In this document: one piece after another, positions 22,941 to 33,200 of the stretch | Position numbering within the stretch: the stretch's first letter is position 1 | Layout: each line of letters begins with the position of its first letter | NCBI GenBank assembly: GCA_020073305.1 | Contig: JAIQFK010000005.1 | Span: 186,001-250,000, forward strand | Length of the DNA stretch: 64,000 nucleotides | From: Terriglobia bacterium | Lineage (GTDB): Bacteria > Acidobacteriota > Terriglobia > Bryobacterales > Bryobacteraceae | Direction: 5' to 3' | Position numbers and translations under genes: made by a program | Notes under the pieces: generated by a model | Database searches by the model: none | What the model saw: only the letters and a program-made list of their open reading frames with translations | Told to the model about the DNA's origin: nothing

Positions 22941-24698
22941 CTACTCTACCTTTTTTAGATCGCGCACGGCGCGCACTTCGCCGCCAAAAACCTCGCGAAA
23001 ACGCTGCACTTCGGGGTTGGCCAGCGCGCGCTGCGACGCGTCATCCTTTTTCCGATCAGCCACCGCGCCCGTCTCGGCCGGCGCCACTTCTCGGGCCGCT
23101 ACCTTGATCTTGAACGGCTGCGAGCTGATGCGCTGCACGGCTTTAGATATATCTTCAGCACGCATGGCCAGCATAAACTCTTTCGGCGTCACAAACTCCA
23201 GCACATTGCCCGCCTCGGTCACACGGGAATGCTCCAACGCGTCGGCCGTAAACGGCATCTCGAGTTCCATCAAAGCCGCATGCAGCTTTTCGCGCCACTC
23301 GATGGCGCCGGCCGGTGCTGCCGCCGGCTCCGGAGCGAGCGCCGTTGCGCCAATGGATTGTGGCTCCGGGCGGGTGGCTTTCTTCGCCCGGTCCAACTCG
23401 AAAGGCGACGGCCGCGAGGGACTTGGGTTTTGGGACGTCGTTGGCCTTGGCGCCGTGTCGCCGCCGGAGACCCGTGCTTCACCCGGGCGCCCCCGCGTCG
23501 CGGCCGAAGGCCCGTGCTCCATCCGGGCGTCAGCTTTTGTCTCCCCGTCTCCGCGTCTCCCCGTCTCCCCATCAGCTTTCAGCCCCGCCAGCGCTTCCTC
23601 AATAGACGTCAACCTCCCCGCTTGCACCAGCTTCACCAACCCGATCTCCAGGTGAAAACGCGGCTGCAGTGAGAATTGCAAATCCTTGAACAAATCGAGC
23701 GAAAGCTGCAAGTACCGCGTCAGATCCTCTTCCGAGAACGACGCCGACATCTCCACAAAGCGCGCCCGCTCGTTTGCGGACGCCGCAATCAACCGCGTAT
23801 CCGATCCCGCGATCCGGGACACCAGCAGGTTGCGGAAGTACCGCGCCAGCTCGCGGCTGAAGTGCTGCAGGTTATGTCCGTTGCGCTCGAGTTCGTCCAC
23901 CAGCGTGAGCATGCGCCGCGAGTCCGACGATGCGAGCGCTTGCGTTACGGCTTCGAGCGCCTCCATCGAAAAGGCGCCGAGCAGCGCCCGCACTTCCTTG
24001 GCATCCAGCTTGATTCCGCAGCAGGCAATGGCCTGGTCGAGCGCGGAAAGCGAGTCGCGGATGCTTCCCTCCCCCGCCTGCGCCAGAACCGACAGGACTT
24101 CGGCATCGGCTTCGATGCCCTCCTGCCGGCAGATCCACTCCATGCGCGTCACCACCTCGTCGAAATCCACCGACCGGAAGCTGAAATGCTGGCAGCGGGA
24201 GGCGATCGTCGCGGGAATTTTGTGCGCCTCCGTCGTGCACAGGATGAAAATCACCCAGGACGGAGGTTCCTCAATGGTTTTGAGCAGCGCGTTGAAGGCT
24301 TCGCTCGTGATCTGGTGCGCCTCGTCGATGATGAAGACCTTGTAGCGGTCGCGGACGGGACGATAGCGCACGTTCTCGCGCAGCTCGCGCATTTCGTTGA
24401 TGCCGCGATTCGAAGCCGCGTCGATCTCAATCACATCCGGAGCATTGCCCTGCGCGATCTCGATGCAGCTTGCGCAGGTGCCGTCCGGCGTTGCGGTGGG
24501 ACCTTGCACGCAGTTCACGCAGCGCGCCAGAATCCGGGCTATTGTGGTTTTCCCTGTCCCGCGCTGGCCGGAAAAAATGTAGCCGTGGGCGATGCGTTGC
24601 TGGGCGATGGCGTTTTCGAGCGTCGTCTTGACGTGCTCCTGGCTCACCACGTCGGCAAACGTTTGGGGCCGGTATTTACGCGCGATAACCTGATACAT
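22941..24698 (-). CDS. dnaX: DNA polymerase III subunits gamma/tau
   Basis: A 585-residue clamp-loader ATPase. The Walker A loop is at 44-51 (GQRGTGKT), zinc-binding cysteines are at 60, 63, 75 and 78, and the DEAH Walker B is at 125-128. The AAA+ and collar domains extend to about 370. A C-terminal tau-like domain follows a low-complexity linker at about 375-440. That linker is encoded by G-rich GGGGAGAC-type units (GETGRRGDGETKAD) and by two near-identical GGAGCACGGG-type segments, all in frame, which looks like repeat insertion. The SRP RNA gene lies just upstream. Confidence 0.96.
   Translation of the reverse strand: MYQVIARKYRPQTFADVVSQEHVKTTLENAIAQQRIAHGYIFSGQRGTGKTTIARILARCVNCVQGPTATPDGTCASCIEIAQGNAPDVIEIDAASNRGINEMRELRENVRYRPVRDRYKVFIIDEAHQITSEAFNALLKTIEEPPSWVIFILCTTEAHKIPATIASRCQHFSFRSVDFDEVVTRMEWICRQEGIEADAEVLSVLAQAGEGSIRDSLSALDQAIACCGIKLDAKEVRALLGAFSMEALEAVTQALASSDSRRMLTLVDELERNGHNLQHFSRELARYFRNLLVSRIAGSDTRLIAASANERARFVEMSASFSEEDLTRYLQLSLDLFKDLQFSLQPRFHLEIGLVKLVQAGRLTSIEEALAGLKADGETGRRGDGETKADARMEHGPSAATRGRPGEARVSGGDTAPRPTTSQNPSPSRPSPFELDRAKKATRPEPQSIGATALAPEPAAAPAGAIEWREKLHAALMELEMPFTADALEHSRVTEAGNVLEFVTPKEFMLAMRAEDISKAVQRISSQPFKIKVAAREVAPAETGAVADRKKDDASQRALANPEVQRFREVFGGEVRAVRDLKKVE
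23539..23573 (-). repeat. G-rich GGGGAGAC units inside the dnaX linker
   Basis: On the coding (minus) strand this reads as repeated GGGGAGAC/GCGGAGAC units, similar to the inverted repeats near 941 and 1371. Its length keeps the dnaX reading frame and encodes GETGRRGDGET. Two direct copies of a GCACGGG-containing segment (near 23465-23485 and 23508-23530) lie close by in the same linker. Confidence 0.65.
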
Positions 24699-24716
24699 GC
24701 GGAGGGAAAAGCCAAG

Positions 24717-24809
24717 CCCCGGGTGATCCGCGGCACACGGGTTAAACCGCTACCGTTGCTTCTTTCCAGACCTGGCGGGGTTTGCAGCCGCCCGTTGCAC
24801 GGAGCCCGG
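24717..24809 (-). ncRNA. ffs: Small bacterial SRP RNA (4.5S-like)
   Basis: On the minus strand, the conserved domain IV core is readable: GCCAGGTCTGGAAAGAAGCA followed by ACGGTAGC. The GGAA tetraloop and the AGCA internal-loop side are intact. Flanking arms pair as expected: AACCCCGC with GCGGTT, ACGGG with CCCGT, CCG with CGG, and CCGGG with CCCGG at the ends, giving a single rod of about 93 bases. The RNA binds Ffh to form the signal recognition particle. Placement immediately upstream of dnaX on the same strand is the known ffs-dnaX arrangement. The exact ends are approximate. Confidence 0.88.
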
Positions 24810-24880
24810 AACCTGGCAATCATCCATCCTAACACGATGGACTTTGCGCCGCGGCACGGGAGATCTGTAAGATGGACCCC

Positions 24881-27043
24881 ATGTCCGAACTCGTCCACTA
24901 TGAAATTCGCGATCAGGTGGCTGTCATTACCGTCGACAATCCGCCGGTGAATGCGCTCAGCCCCGGCGTGCCCGAAGCGATCGAAGCGGCCGTGTCGCGG
25001 GCCGCGAAGGATCCGCAAGCCCGCGCCGCCGTGCTCATCGGCGCTGGCAGCACGTTCATCGCAGGAGCCGATATCCGTTTCTTTGAGACCATCGCCAGCC
25101 GCGAGTCCTCGATTGAGCGCTCGCACGCGATTCACGCCCGGCTGGCGCATATCGAGAATTGTTCCAAGCCGCTCATCGCTGCGATTCACGGCACCGCGCT
25201 GGGCGGCGGGCTGGAGTTCGCCATGGCCTGTCATTACCGCGTCGCGGTGCCTGCCGCCAAGGTGGGCCAGCCCGAAGTGCTGTTGGGCATTATCCCCGGC
25301 GCCGGCGGCACGCAGCGGCTTCCCCGGCTCGCCGGCGCGGCCATGGCTCTTGAAATGTGTACGCACGGACAGCACATTCCTGCCGAGCGCGCCTTAGCTG
25401 AGGGGATCATCGATCGGATCATTGCCGGCGACCTGTTATCCGGCGCCATCGCGTTCGCGCTCGAGAAGGCGCAATCCGGAGGGGTTCGGAAGTCCCGGGA
25501 GATCGAGGAGAAAATCCAACCTCGCGCGGCTGCGCTGGCCGCTTGCACCAAGACGCGGGAGGCCCTCGGCAAAACGGCTCGCGGCGCACGCGCTCCGTAC
25601 GCAGCGGTTGAGGCGATGGAGGCAGCCATCGAACTCGGCTTCGATGCGGGAAGCGCCCGCGAGATTGAAATTTTCGCCGATTGTGTGCTCTCCACCGAAT
25701 CCCATGCTATGGTCAAGCTCTTCTTCGCCGAGCGGGAGGTTGCGAAAATTCCCGACGTTCCCAAGGACACCCCCACGCTGGAGATCCGCTCTGCCGCCGT
25801 GGTGGGAGCGGGCACCATGGGCGGCGGCATCGCCATGAATTATGCCAACGCAGGCATCCCGGTGCTGCTCAAAGAAGTCACTCAGGAGGCGCTCGACCGC
25901 GGCTTGGCGATCATTCGGAAAAACTATCAGTCGTCCGCCTCCAAAGGCCGCATCTCACAGCAGCAGATGGACCGTGCCTTGAGCCTGATCACCCCGACCC
26001 TCACGTTCGACGGTTTCGACTCGGTCGATATCGTCACCGAAGCTGTCTTCGAGAATATGGATCTCAAGAAGACCACCTTCGCGGATTTAGGCCGCGTAAC
26101 CAAACCCGATTGCATCCTGGCCAGCAATACGTCGACGCTCGACATCGACGAGTTTGCGCGCGCCAGCGGCCGGCCGGCGAAAGTGATCGGCACGCACTAT
26201 TTCAGCCCTGCGAATGTCATGAAGCTCCTCGAACTGGTGCGCGGGAGTGAAACCTCGAAAGAGACCATCGCCACCGGCATGAAGATCGCGAAAAAGCTGA
26301 ACAAAATCGGTGTGCTGGTGGGCAACTGCTTCGGCTTCGTCGCCAATCGCATGGTCGCCTACTACATGCGTGAGGCGTACCTGCTGCTGGAAGAGGGCGC
26401 GAGCGTGCAGCAGATCGATCAGGCGCTGGTCCATTTCGGCATGCCCGTGGGGCCATTCGGCATGCAGGACATCGCCGGCATCGATGTGGGCGCACGCATT
26501 CGCCAGTACCTGCGGTCCATCGGCAAAGAGCGCTCCGAAGGGCCGCAATCGGTGGTGCCCGATTGGTTGTTCGATATGGGGCGCTACGGCCAGAAAACCG
26601 GCGCTGGGTGGTATCACTACGAAGCCGGCAGTCGCACGCCCATTCCCGATCCGCTCATCGATGATCTGGCCCGTAAGGCAGCAGCCGAACGTTGCGTCAC
26701 CCGGCGCGCCATGACCGATGAAGAGATTGTCGCCCGCATCACGACCGCTCTGGCCAACGAAGGGGCGAATATTCTGGACGAGGGTTTCGCCCTGCGCCCC
26801 GGCGATATCGATGTGATGTATGTCCACGGCTTCGGGTTTCCGCGCCATCGCGGCGGACCCATGTACTACGCCGATACCGTGGGCCTCAAGACGGTCCTCG
26901 ATCGCGTTCACAGGTACCGCGCCGAGTTCGGCGATTACTGGCACCCCGCCCCGCTGCTCGAGCAGCTCGCCACTGCCGGCGGCACGTTTTACGGTCGGAG
27001 TCGGGAAAGCCGCCCGCGGGAGCTTGCTCAAAGAAGTCACTGA
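24881..27043 (+). CDS. Fatty-acid beta-oxidation multienzyme: enoyl-CoA hydratase / 3-hydroxyacyl-CoA dehydrogenase
   Basis: A 720-residue bifunctional enzyme. The crotonase domain occupies about 1-190, with VNALSPGV, the oxyanion loop GAGSTFIAGADIRFFE, HGTALGGGLEFAMACH and PEVLLGIIPGAGGTQRLPR. The NAD-binding 3-hydroxyacyl-CoA dehydrogenase part begins at about 305 (VVGAGTMGGGIAMNYA), with TNTSTL-type ASNTSTLDID, GTHYFSPANVM and two C-terminal 3HCDH domains. It hydrates trans-2-enoyl-CoA and oxidises the product. Because both domains are complete and no isomerase extension is needed, FadJ or peroxisomal multienzyme type is likely. I prefer ATG 24881 to ATG 24872: TAAGAT ends 7 bases before it and overlaps the other ATG. 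No thiolase gene is adjacent. Confidence 0.92.
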   Translation: MSELVHYEIRDQVAVITVDNPPVNALSPGVPEAIEAAVSRAAKDPQARAAVLIGAGSTFIAGADIRFFETIASRESSIERSHAIHARLAHIENCSKPLIAAIHGTALGGGLEFAMACHYRVAVPAAKVGQPEVLLGIIPGAGGTQRLPRLAGAAMALEMCTHGQHIPAERALAEGIIDRIIAGDLLSGAIAFALEKAQSGGVRKSREIEEKIQPRAAALAACTKTREALGKTARGARAPYAAVEAMEAAIELGFDAGSAREIEIFADCVLSTESHAMVKLFFAEREVAKIPDVPKDTPTLEIRSAAVVGAGTMGGGIAMNYANAGIPVLLKEVTQEALDRGLAIIRKNYQSSASKGRISQQQMDRALSLITPTLTFDGFDSVDIVTEAVFENMDLKKTTFADLGRVTKPDCILASNTSTLDIDEFARASGRPAKVIGTHYFSPANVMKLLELVRGSETSKETIATGMKIAKKLNKIGVLVGNCFGFVANRMVAYYMREAYLLLEEGASVQQIDQALVHFGMPVGPFGMQDIAGIDVGARIRQYLRSIGKERSEGPQSVVPDWLFDMGRYGQKTGAGWYHYEAGSRTPIPDPLIDDLARKAAAERCVTRRAMTDEEIVARITTALANEGANILDEGFALRPGDIDVMYVHGFGFPRHRGGPMYYADTVGLKTVLDRVHRYRAEFGDYWHPAPLLEQLATAGGTFYGRSRESRPRELAQRSH

Positions 27044-27060
27044 ACGGTGCGTCGTCCCGT

Positions 27061-27900
27061 TCACAGCAGGCGGAAATTCACTTCGATGGTCGCGGCCGCG
27101 CGAACCGGACGCCCGTTGCGCGACGCGGGCCTGAATCTCCAGCGCGATACCGCTTCCATCGCCTTCTCATCCAGGCCCAGCCCAAGACCGCGTAGCACCT
27201 GGAGTCTGTGCGGTTTCCCGTCTTCGCCGACTTCGATGGTCAGAAGCACCGTGCCCTGGTATTTTGCCTTGCGCGCTTCCTCGGAAAACTCCGGCTCCAC
27301 CTTGTAGAGGACTCTCGGGGCGGTCAGGCTGCCGGCAACATCGATCCCCTCAACACCGCCGCCGTCATGCGATCCAAAGCCCGGGCCCCGTCTGCTGCCG
27401 ACTCCGCCATCCTGGCCGTCTCCGATCCCGCCGCCGCTTCCCGGACCGCTGGATGCAGGCCCTTCGCGCCCAAAAGGATCTCCGAGCTGCGGCAAAGTGA
27501 TATCCGGCAGATGCACGTCCGCCGCCGCGATCAAAGTCGGCTCCATTACCAGGACGGGATGTGTCGCAGGGGGCGTCGCCGAAGGCGGCGTAAACTGTTG
27601 CCGGGCGAGTTTCGGAAGGCGTCCCCGGCTGGCTGGAATCGGCGACCGCTCACCGCCGCCCCCGCCGCCGTGGTATGTAGACGGAAACACCAACCGCGCG
27701 AGATGCGAACTCACCAGAGGCGCTAGAGACCTTCGGACAGGCAGCGATGCGGTCGAGAGGAGCAACGCGATCACGCCTGCGTGCATCAACAGCGACAGGA
27801 TCCTTCCCTTCATGCCAGCGACTTCGCAAATCAGTCGCCAGACGCGCGCGGTCCGTAACCCGTTGCTGGCGCGACGGAATCTCCAAAGGCGAGCGCGCAT
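27061..27900 (-). CDS. TonB-family energy transducer
   Basis: About 280 residues. A short basic N-terminal segment precedes one membrane helix (LLMHAGVIALLLSTASL), then a long periplasmic linker rich in Pro and Gly (HGGGGGGERS, GSGGGIGDGQDGG), and the TonB C-terminal domain over the last 85 residues: YKVEPEFSEEARKAKYQGTVLL, GLGLDEKAMEAVSRWRFRPA, and a final IEVNFRLL. It would transmit the proton-motive force to outer-membrane receptors such as the large receptor at 30210-33608. Start choice is uncertain: ATG 27900 or ATG 27813, the latter right before the helix. No exbB or exbD is nearby. Confidence 0.87.
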   Translation of the reverse strand: MRARLWRFRRASNGLRTARVWRLICEVAGMKGRILSLLMHAGVIALLLSTASLPVRRSLAPLVSSHLARLVFPSTYHGGGGGGERSPIPASRGRLPKLARQQFTPPSATPPATHPVLVMEPTLIAAADVHLPDITLPQLGDPFGREGPASSGPGSGGGIGDGQDGGVGSRRGPGFGSHDGGGVEGIDVAGSLTAPRVLYKVEPEFSEEARKAKYQGTVLLTIEVGEDGKPHRLQVLRGLGLGLDEKAMEAVSRWRFRPASRNGRPVRAAATIEVNFRLL

Positions 27901-28001
27901 AATGTTGGCCGCGTGCCTACACTGTGGAATCCCGGCGTCAACCAATTATGTCAAGCGACCGCCGCCGATTGCCGTCGTCTAAGGGATGAACGGGAGGAAC
28001 C

Positions 28002-28802
28002 ATGCGAAATTGCACTCGACTGACGTTTCTGATGATGAGCTGCCTGCCGGCGCTGATACTGGCGCAGGATCGGGAACGCGAAATGACTTGTGACGACCAC
28101 TGGCAGAGCGACCAGGTTTCCCATTGCGAGATCAACGAAATGACCATTCCAGCCACGCCAAAGCTCAGTGTCGACGGCGGCATGAATGGCGGCATGACGG
28201 TAAAGGGCTGGCAGAAAAATGAGGTTCTGGTGCGAGCCCGCGTCCAGACCGCGGCTGAAACAGATGCCGAGGCAAAAGCGCTTGCACGCCAGGTCATCAT
28301 CCACACGGGCGGCGGCCGGATCGTCGCGGACGGCCCGTCTCAGGCGCGGAACGAAAGCTGGTCCGTCAGTTACGAGATCTTCGTCCCACAGAAGATGGAT
28401 CTGAACCTCAAAGCGCACAACGGCGGGATCCACATCGCCGATGTTCGAGGCCAGATCGAGTTCGAAACCACGAACGGCGGCGTTTCTCTCAACCGCCTCG
28501 GCGGTGCAGTCCACGGGTACACGACCAACGGCGGCCTGTCGGTTGAACTGGCTGGAGATCGCTGGGAGGGCAGCCAGCTTGATGCCCGAACCACCAATGG
28601 CGGCGTTTCGGTGTCAGTGCCCGACAACTATTCCGCGCATCTCGAGACCGGAACCGTGAACGGCCACATCAACGTCGAGTTCCCGGTTACGGTTCACGGG
28701 GAGATTAACCGGCAGCTCTCCATCGATCTGGGTTCCGGCGGACCGCTCGTCCGCGCCGTAACAACCAACGGCGGCGTATCCATCAAGCGCAAGGCTGCTT
28801 AG
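28002..28802 (+). CDS. Secreted DUF4097-like beta-helix protein with TTNGGVS repeats
   Basis: A 266-residue exported protein (signal peptide FLMMSCLPALILAQ). The mature part has the repeated turn motif NGG: HNGGIHIADV, TTNGGVSLNRL, TTNGGLSVEL, TTNGGVSVSV, and a final TTNGGVSIKR. This is the pattern of the DUF4097 family, thought to form a stacked beta fold and linked to cell-surface adhesion; no direct function is known. The 3' end overlaps the convergent MFS gene by 20 bases, so the two transcripts are antisense to each other at their ends. Confidence 0.83.
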   Translation: MRNCTRLTFLMMSCLPALILAQDREREMTCDDHWQSDQVSHCEINEMTIPATPKLSVDGGMNGGMTVKGWQKNEVLVRARVQTAAETDAEAKALARQVIIHTGGGRIVADGPSQARNESWSVSYEIFVPQKMDLNLKAHNGGIHIADVRGQIEFETTNGGVSLNRLGGAVHGYTTNGGLSVELAGDRWEGSQLDARTTNGGVSVSVPDNYSAHLETGTVNGHINVEFPVTVHGEINRQLSIDLGSGGPLVRAVTTNGGVSIKRKAA

Positions 28803-30054
28803 AAGGGGATGTGAACGCCGGATGCATGTGCCCGCGCAAGGCTCGTACCGGAGAAAATATCAGCCACAAGGACGACGCGAAGATTCCCAGCGCGGCGAGC
28901 GTGAGCGTGAAGCGCACGCCGAAACGCTGCGCGAGGAGACCACCCGCCACCGAGCCTAGGGGTACTACGCCTTTGAACAGCATCTGCATGCACGCATTCA
29001 CGCGGCCCAGCACCTCGGGCGGTGTGACCGACTGGCGCAGTGTCAGTTCGTGAATGTCATAGATCGGATAGGCCATGTCGCCGAACAATTGCGAGGCACC
29101 CAGGAACGCCGCGGCCACATACCATGGACCGTGCGCCAGGGGGATCAGCAGCCACATCAATCCCGCAACCACGTGAGTTCCAATCATCACCTTGCCTAAT
29201 GGGAACCGCTCGACGATCCGTTCCGAAATCCACGCTCCGAAGAAATTGCCGAAGCCGCCGAGCGTGATCAGGACACCGAGCACTGCGGGACCAAGCCCCA
29301 GATACTCGATCCCGAACAACGTGTAGAGAGTCGCAAGAAAACCGCTGAAAAACGCAGCCGTCACCGTACGTAGCCCCATGGGCCGAAGCAGCGGATGAGC
29401 GGCAATCGTGCGAAATCCCGCCGTGAGTTCGTGCCAGCCGCGCTCTTGCCGCTTGTACTCGACGGCAGGTTCCCGCCGCTGGATCGCCAGAATGGAAAGC
29501 GCGGAGACCACGAACGACGCCGCATCCAGCAGGATCGCAATAGGTCCGGTCATCACCTTCACCAGGAACCCGGTCATGCCGGGTCCCAGGACTTCAGCCG
29601 TGGAGTTGCTGAGCGCCAGCTTGCGATTGCCTTCCAGCAGTTGGTCCCCGCGAACGAGCACTGGCAAGTACGCTTGATACCCCGAGTCGAAGACAATCGT
29701 GAGCGCTCCCGCGAGCGCCGCCACGATGTAAAGCTGCCACATCTGCATCCGCTGCGACAATGCCGCCAGGGGAATCAAGCTCAGCACGGCGGCGCGGCCC
29801 AGGTCGGCCCAGATCAGCGTGGGCCGCCGGCGATAACGATCCGCCAGGACTCCCGCCAGCGGTCCGGCGGCGAGCGCCGCAGTTCCTCCCAGCGCAACCA
29901 GCAGCCCCATCTGCAAAGGGCTCGCATGCAACATCAGCACTGCAGTGTAAGGCAAGCCGTCCCGCGTGATACGCGAGCCGATCTGCGAAATGGTCTGCCC
30001 GCTCCACAGCTTCAGAAACTCGCGATCGCGCCAGAGGGCGCCGGCGCTCGGCAT
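28783..30054 (-). CDS. MFS exporter of the EntS-like type
   Basis: About 423 residues with twelve hydrophobic segments. The N-terminal FLKLWSGQTISQIGSRI and the loop GVLADRYRRRPTLIWADLGRA (family motif A) are typical of the MFS_3/EntS group that exports siderophores and hydrophobic compounds. I start at ATG 30054, which begins directly before the conserved LWRDREFLKLW; an upstream ATG at 30090 adds 12 non-conserved residues. The cargo is unknown. It is divergent from the TonB-dependent receptor gene, across about 155 bases, which suggests but does not prove a shared substrate. Confidence 0.87.
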   Translation of the reverse strand: MPSAGALWRDREFLKLWSGQTISQIGSRITRDGLPYTAVLMLHASPLQMGLLVALGGTAALAAGPLAGVLADRYRRRPTLIWADLGRAAVLSLIPLAALSQRMQMWQLYIVAALAGALTIVFDSGYQAYLPVLVRGDQLLEGNRKLALSNSTAEVLGPGMTGFLVKVMTGPIAILLDAASFVVSALSILAIQRREPAVEYKRQERGWHELTAGFRTIAAHPLLRPMGLRTVTAAFFSGFLATLYTLFGIEYLGLGPAVLGVLITLGGFGNFFGAWISERIVERFPLGKVMIGTHVVAGLMWLLIPLAHGPWYVAAAFLGASQLFGDMAYPIYDIHELTLRQSVTPPEVLGRVNACMQMLFKGVVPLGSVAGGLLAQRFGVRFTLTLAALGIFASSLWLIFSPVRALRGHMHPAFTSPSKQPCA

Positions 30055-30195
30055 GGCTCGTGCCAGTATCGCATGCGTGATGAAGCGCACCCATGGCGGG
30101 CGGTCCGCTAGATGAACGCAGCCCGCCGCAAATAAAGAGCGGTCGTTCGCGGCTCTAGTATTTTTTTGCTATTTCATTCTTCCGCGCAATTCAGC

Positions 30196-30201
30196 TACAA
30201 T
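30196..30201 (+). promoter_or_regulatory. -10-like hexamer directly before the TonB-dependent receptor gene
   Basis: TACAAT ends 8 bases before the ATG at 30210. The region upstream is AT-rich (a run of seven T near 30161-30167) in a GC-rich genome, as expected of a promoter. No Shine-Dalgarno sequence fits, so a leaderless or near-leaderless mRNA is likely. A clear -35 box at 17 bases spacing is not seen. Confidence 0.5.
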
Positions 30202-30209
30202 CCGACCCC

Positions 30210-33200
30210 ATGAGGCTGGGGGTCTTAACGTTACTCGTGTTACTTTCGTGCGCTTCGCTGTTGGCGCAGGGCAATTTCGCCACGCTCAGTGGAACGGTCG
30301 AGGATGCGCAAGGCGGTCCGGTAACCTCCGCTGCGCTGTCTCTGAAATCCACGGCCACTGGCGAATCCCGCAGCGCGACCGTGAATGCGTCCGGGTTTTT
30401 CGAAATCGCCGGGCTGAAGCCCGGGGACTACCAACTGGAAGCCGGCGCGTCCGGTTTCGCGGTGCTGCAGCGCACCGTATACCTCGAAGTCGGGCAGCAG
30501 ATGCGCCTCGACTTAACGCTGAGCGTTGGAGAACGGCGCGAGACCGTGGACATTGTCGAGCGCGCCGAAGTTCTCAAAACATCAGATGCCAGCTTGGGCG
30601 AAGTGGTGGAGACCAAATCGGTTGAAGAGCTTCCGCTGAATGGACGCATGCTGCTGGATCTGGCCCTGACGGTGCCAGGTGCGCATCACAGTCATGGAGC
30701 GCAGGCGGGTGACATGAATCCTCTGTACTGGCGTCCGGGACAAGCCTCCGCGATCAGCATCAGCGGGGGCCGGCCGAATGCAAATTATTTCCTTGTCGAT
30801 GGCGTGACCAACACCGACCCGACATTCAACACCCAGAACATCAGTTTGTCGCCGGACATGGTGCAGGAGTTCAAGGTGCAGACCGGAAGCTACGCGGCAG
30901 AGCTGGGCGGCGCCGGTGGCGGCCAGATCAACATCGTAACGCGCACGGGCACCAGCCAACTCCACGGCACGGTATACGAGTTTCTGCGTAATAACGCGAT
31001 GGACGCGCGCACGTTCAACGAGATGACCGGTGACAATCACCTGGTGCGCAACAACTACGGAGGTTCCCTGGGAGGACCGCTAGTGGGCAAGAAGACGTTC
31101 TTTTTTGCCAATTTCGAAGGCTTGCGCTTGCGTCAGGCCATGACCATGACGGACACGGTGCCGAGCATGGACGAAGCCGGCGGCGATTTCACCATGAGTG
31201 GCACCACGGTATACGACCCGGCGTCGGCTCACCCCAATCCGAGCTTCGATCCCTCGAAGCCCGCCGGACCCAAGAACCCGCAGCTTCTGCGCGATCCGTT
31301 TCCGAACAACGTCATTCCGGCGGCGCGGTTAAGCCCGGTGGCCGCGACATTTCTCACCCAATACGTTCCCATGCCAAACATGATGGGCGACATGGCCAAC
31401 ATGGGCTCAAACATGGGTTCCAACATGGGTTTGGGAATCGGTGGCGCCATGGGGACACCTTCGGTCTTCGGCGCGGGGACGGATTCCAACAACTACCTCG
31501 ACGTGCGCAATGAGCAGCACCAGCAGGACCAGGGCTCGCTGCGCGTCGACCGCATTTTTGGCAACGGCGACAGCGTGTTCGCGCGCTATTCCATCAGCAG
31601 CGAGGCCGGATTCATGCCGCAGAATCTGCCCGGATTCGGGGCGTTCCATGACAACATGGCGCAAAACTCGAACATCACCTGGAATCGCGTGATCACACCG
31701 AGTCTCTTGAACACGGCCAGCATTGCCTATTCGCGGCTGGCCATGCACCGCTACTCCGAGAATAACGATAGCAACGACATTGTCACGCAGTTGGGCATTC
31801 AGGGTGTCGGCTTCGGCGGCAAGGGAGCCTACGGCGCGCCGTTCTTTAATGTGCAAGGATATTCGGGCCTCGGTGACAGCTTCCTGGCCACACCGATGCA
31901 TGCTTGGGACACGATCCTCGAAGGGCGCGACGTGCTGAGCTGGCAGCACGGGCGGCACAGCCTGAAATTCGGCGCCAGTTACCGCTGGTACATCTGGCCC
32001 ATGTGGGGCTTCTTCCAGAATCGCGGCTACTATCAGTTCACCTCCGGCTTTACGACGCAGACGGCGACCAACGATACCACCGGTTCGGCGCTAGCGAGTT
32101 TCCTGCTCGGACTGCCGGCAGTTCGCCAGCGGCAAGCCGGAATTCCAAGCATGGATCTGCGGCAGTGGTACGCCGACGCCTTCGCGCAAGACACCTGGCG
32201 CATCACGCCCCGAACCACCCTCGATTTCGGTCTGCGCTATGAATTCATGAGTCCCCTGACCGACGTGAAGCGGCAGTGGTCGAATATGCTGACCGATAAC
32301 GGCCATCTCAATGTGTATATCGGCGGGCAGAACGGCATGCCGCGCGGGCTTCTCTACCCGAACAAATTGCGTTTCGCACCGCGCCTGGGCCTCGCTCATC
32401 AGTTCGGCAATTCGGGCTTCGTGTGGCGCATGGCCTACGGCATTTTCTATACGCCGGTGGACATGAACACGTGGTGCAACCAGTTACACAACCCCCCGCT
32501 TGTGTTCGCGGAGACGAACCAGAGCGATAACTTCATCCCCTCGCTGAACGGTTTTAACTTCAACCCCGCCATACTGGGCAAGACCGTGGTCAGCTACTCA
32601 ACCTTCGACCCCCACGCACCGGCTCAATACGTCCAGCAATGGAGCGCTTCGCTCGAAAAGAGCCTGGGGCACGCCACGGTTGTGGAGGTCGGTTATCTGG
32701 GAGACCGCGGGCTTCATTTGCAGAGGGCCCATCTGATCAACAACGCGCTTCCCGGCCCGGGTCCCATTCAGCCGCGCCGGCCGTACAAAACGGCCAGTTT
32801 TGTCGATGGCACCGTATTTCCTCCGAACATCACCATATTCAACACGACGTTTCCCGTCAGCACAGTCAACCTGCTGGAGAACACGGCGCGAAGCTGGTAT
32901 GACGCAGGGTATGTCAACATTCGCCGCCGATACTCAAACGGCCTGAGTCTGCTGGCTAACTACACCTACGCCAAGAATCTGACCAACGCGCCGGACTTCC
33001 GGTCACCTATGTTCGAATCGAGTGTGCCGCAGAACAACACCGATCTGGACGCCGAAAAGGGGCCGGGCTGCGACATCCGCCACCGGTTTTCCCTGAGCGC
33101 GGTCTATGCGATTCCCGCATCCCGGCGGTCGGACTGGATCCGTCTCGCGAGCCAGAACTGGCAACTCTCCACCATCTACCAGGTTCAGAGCGGCTTTCCG

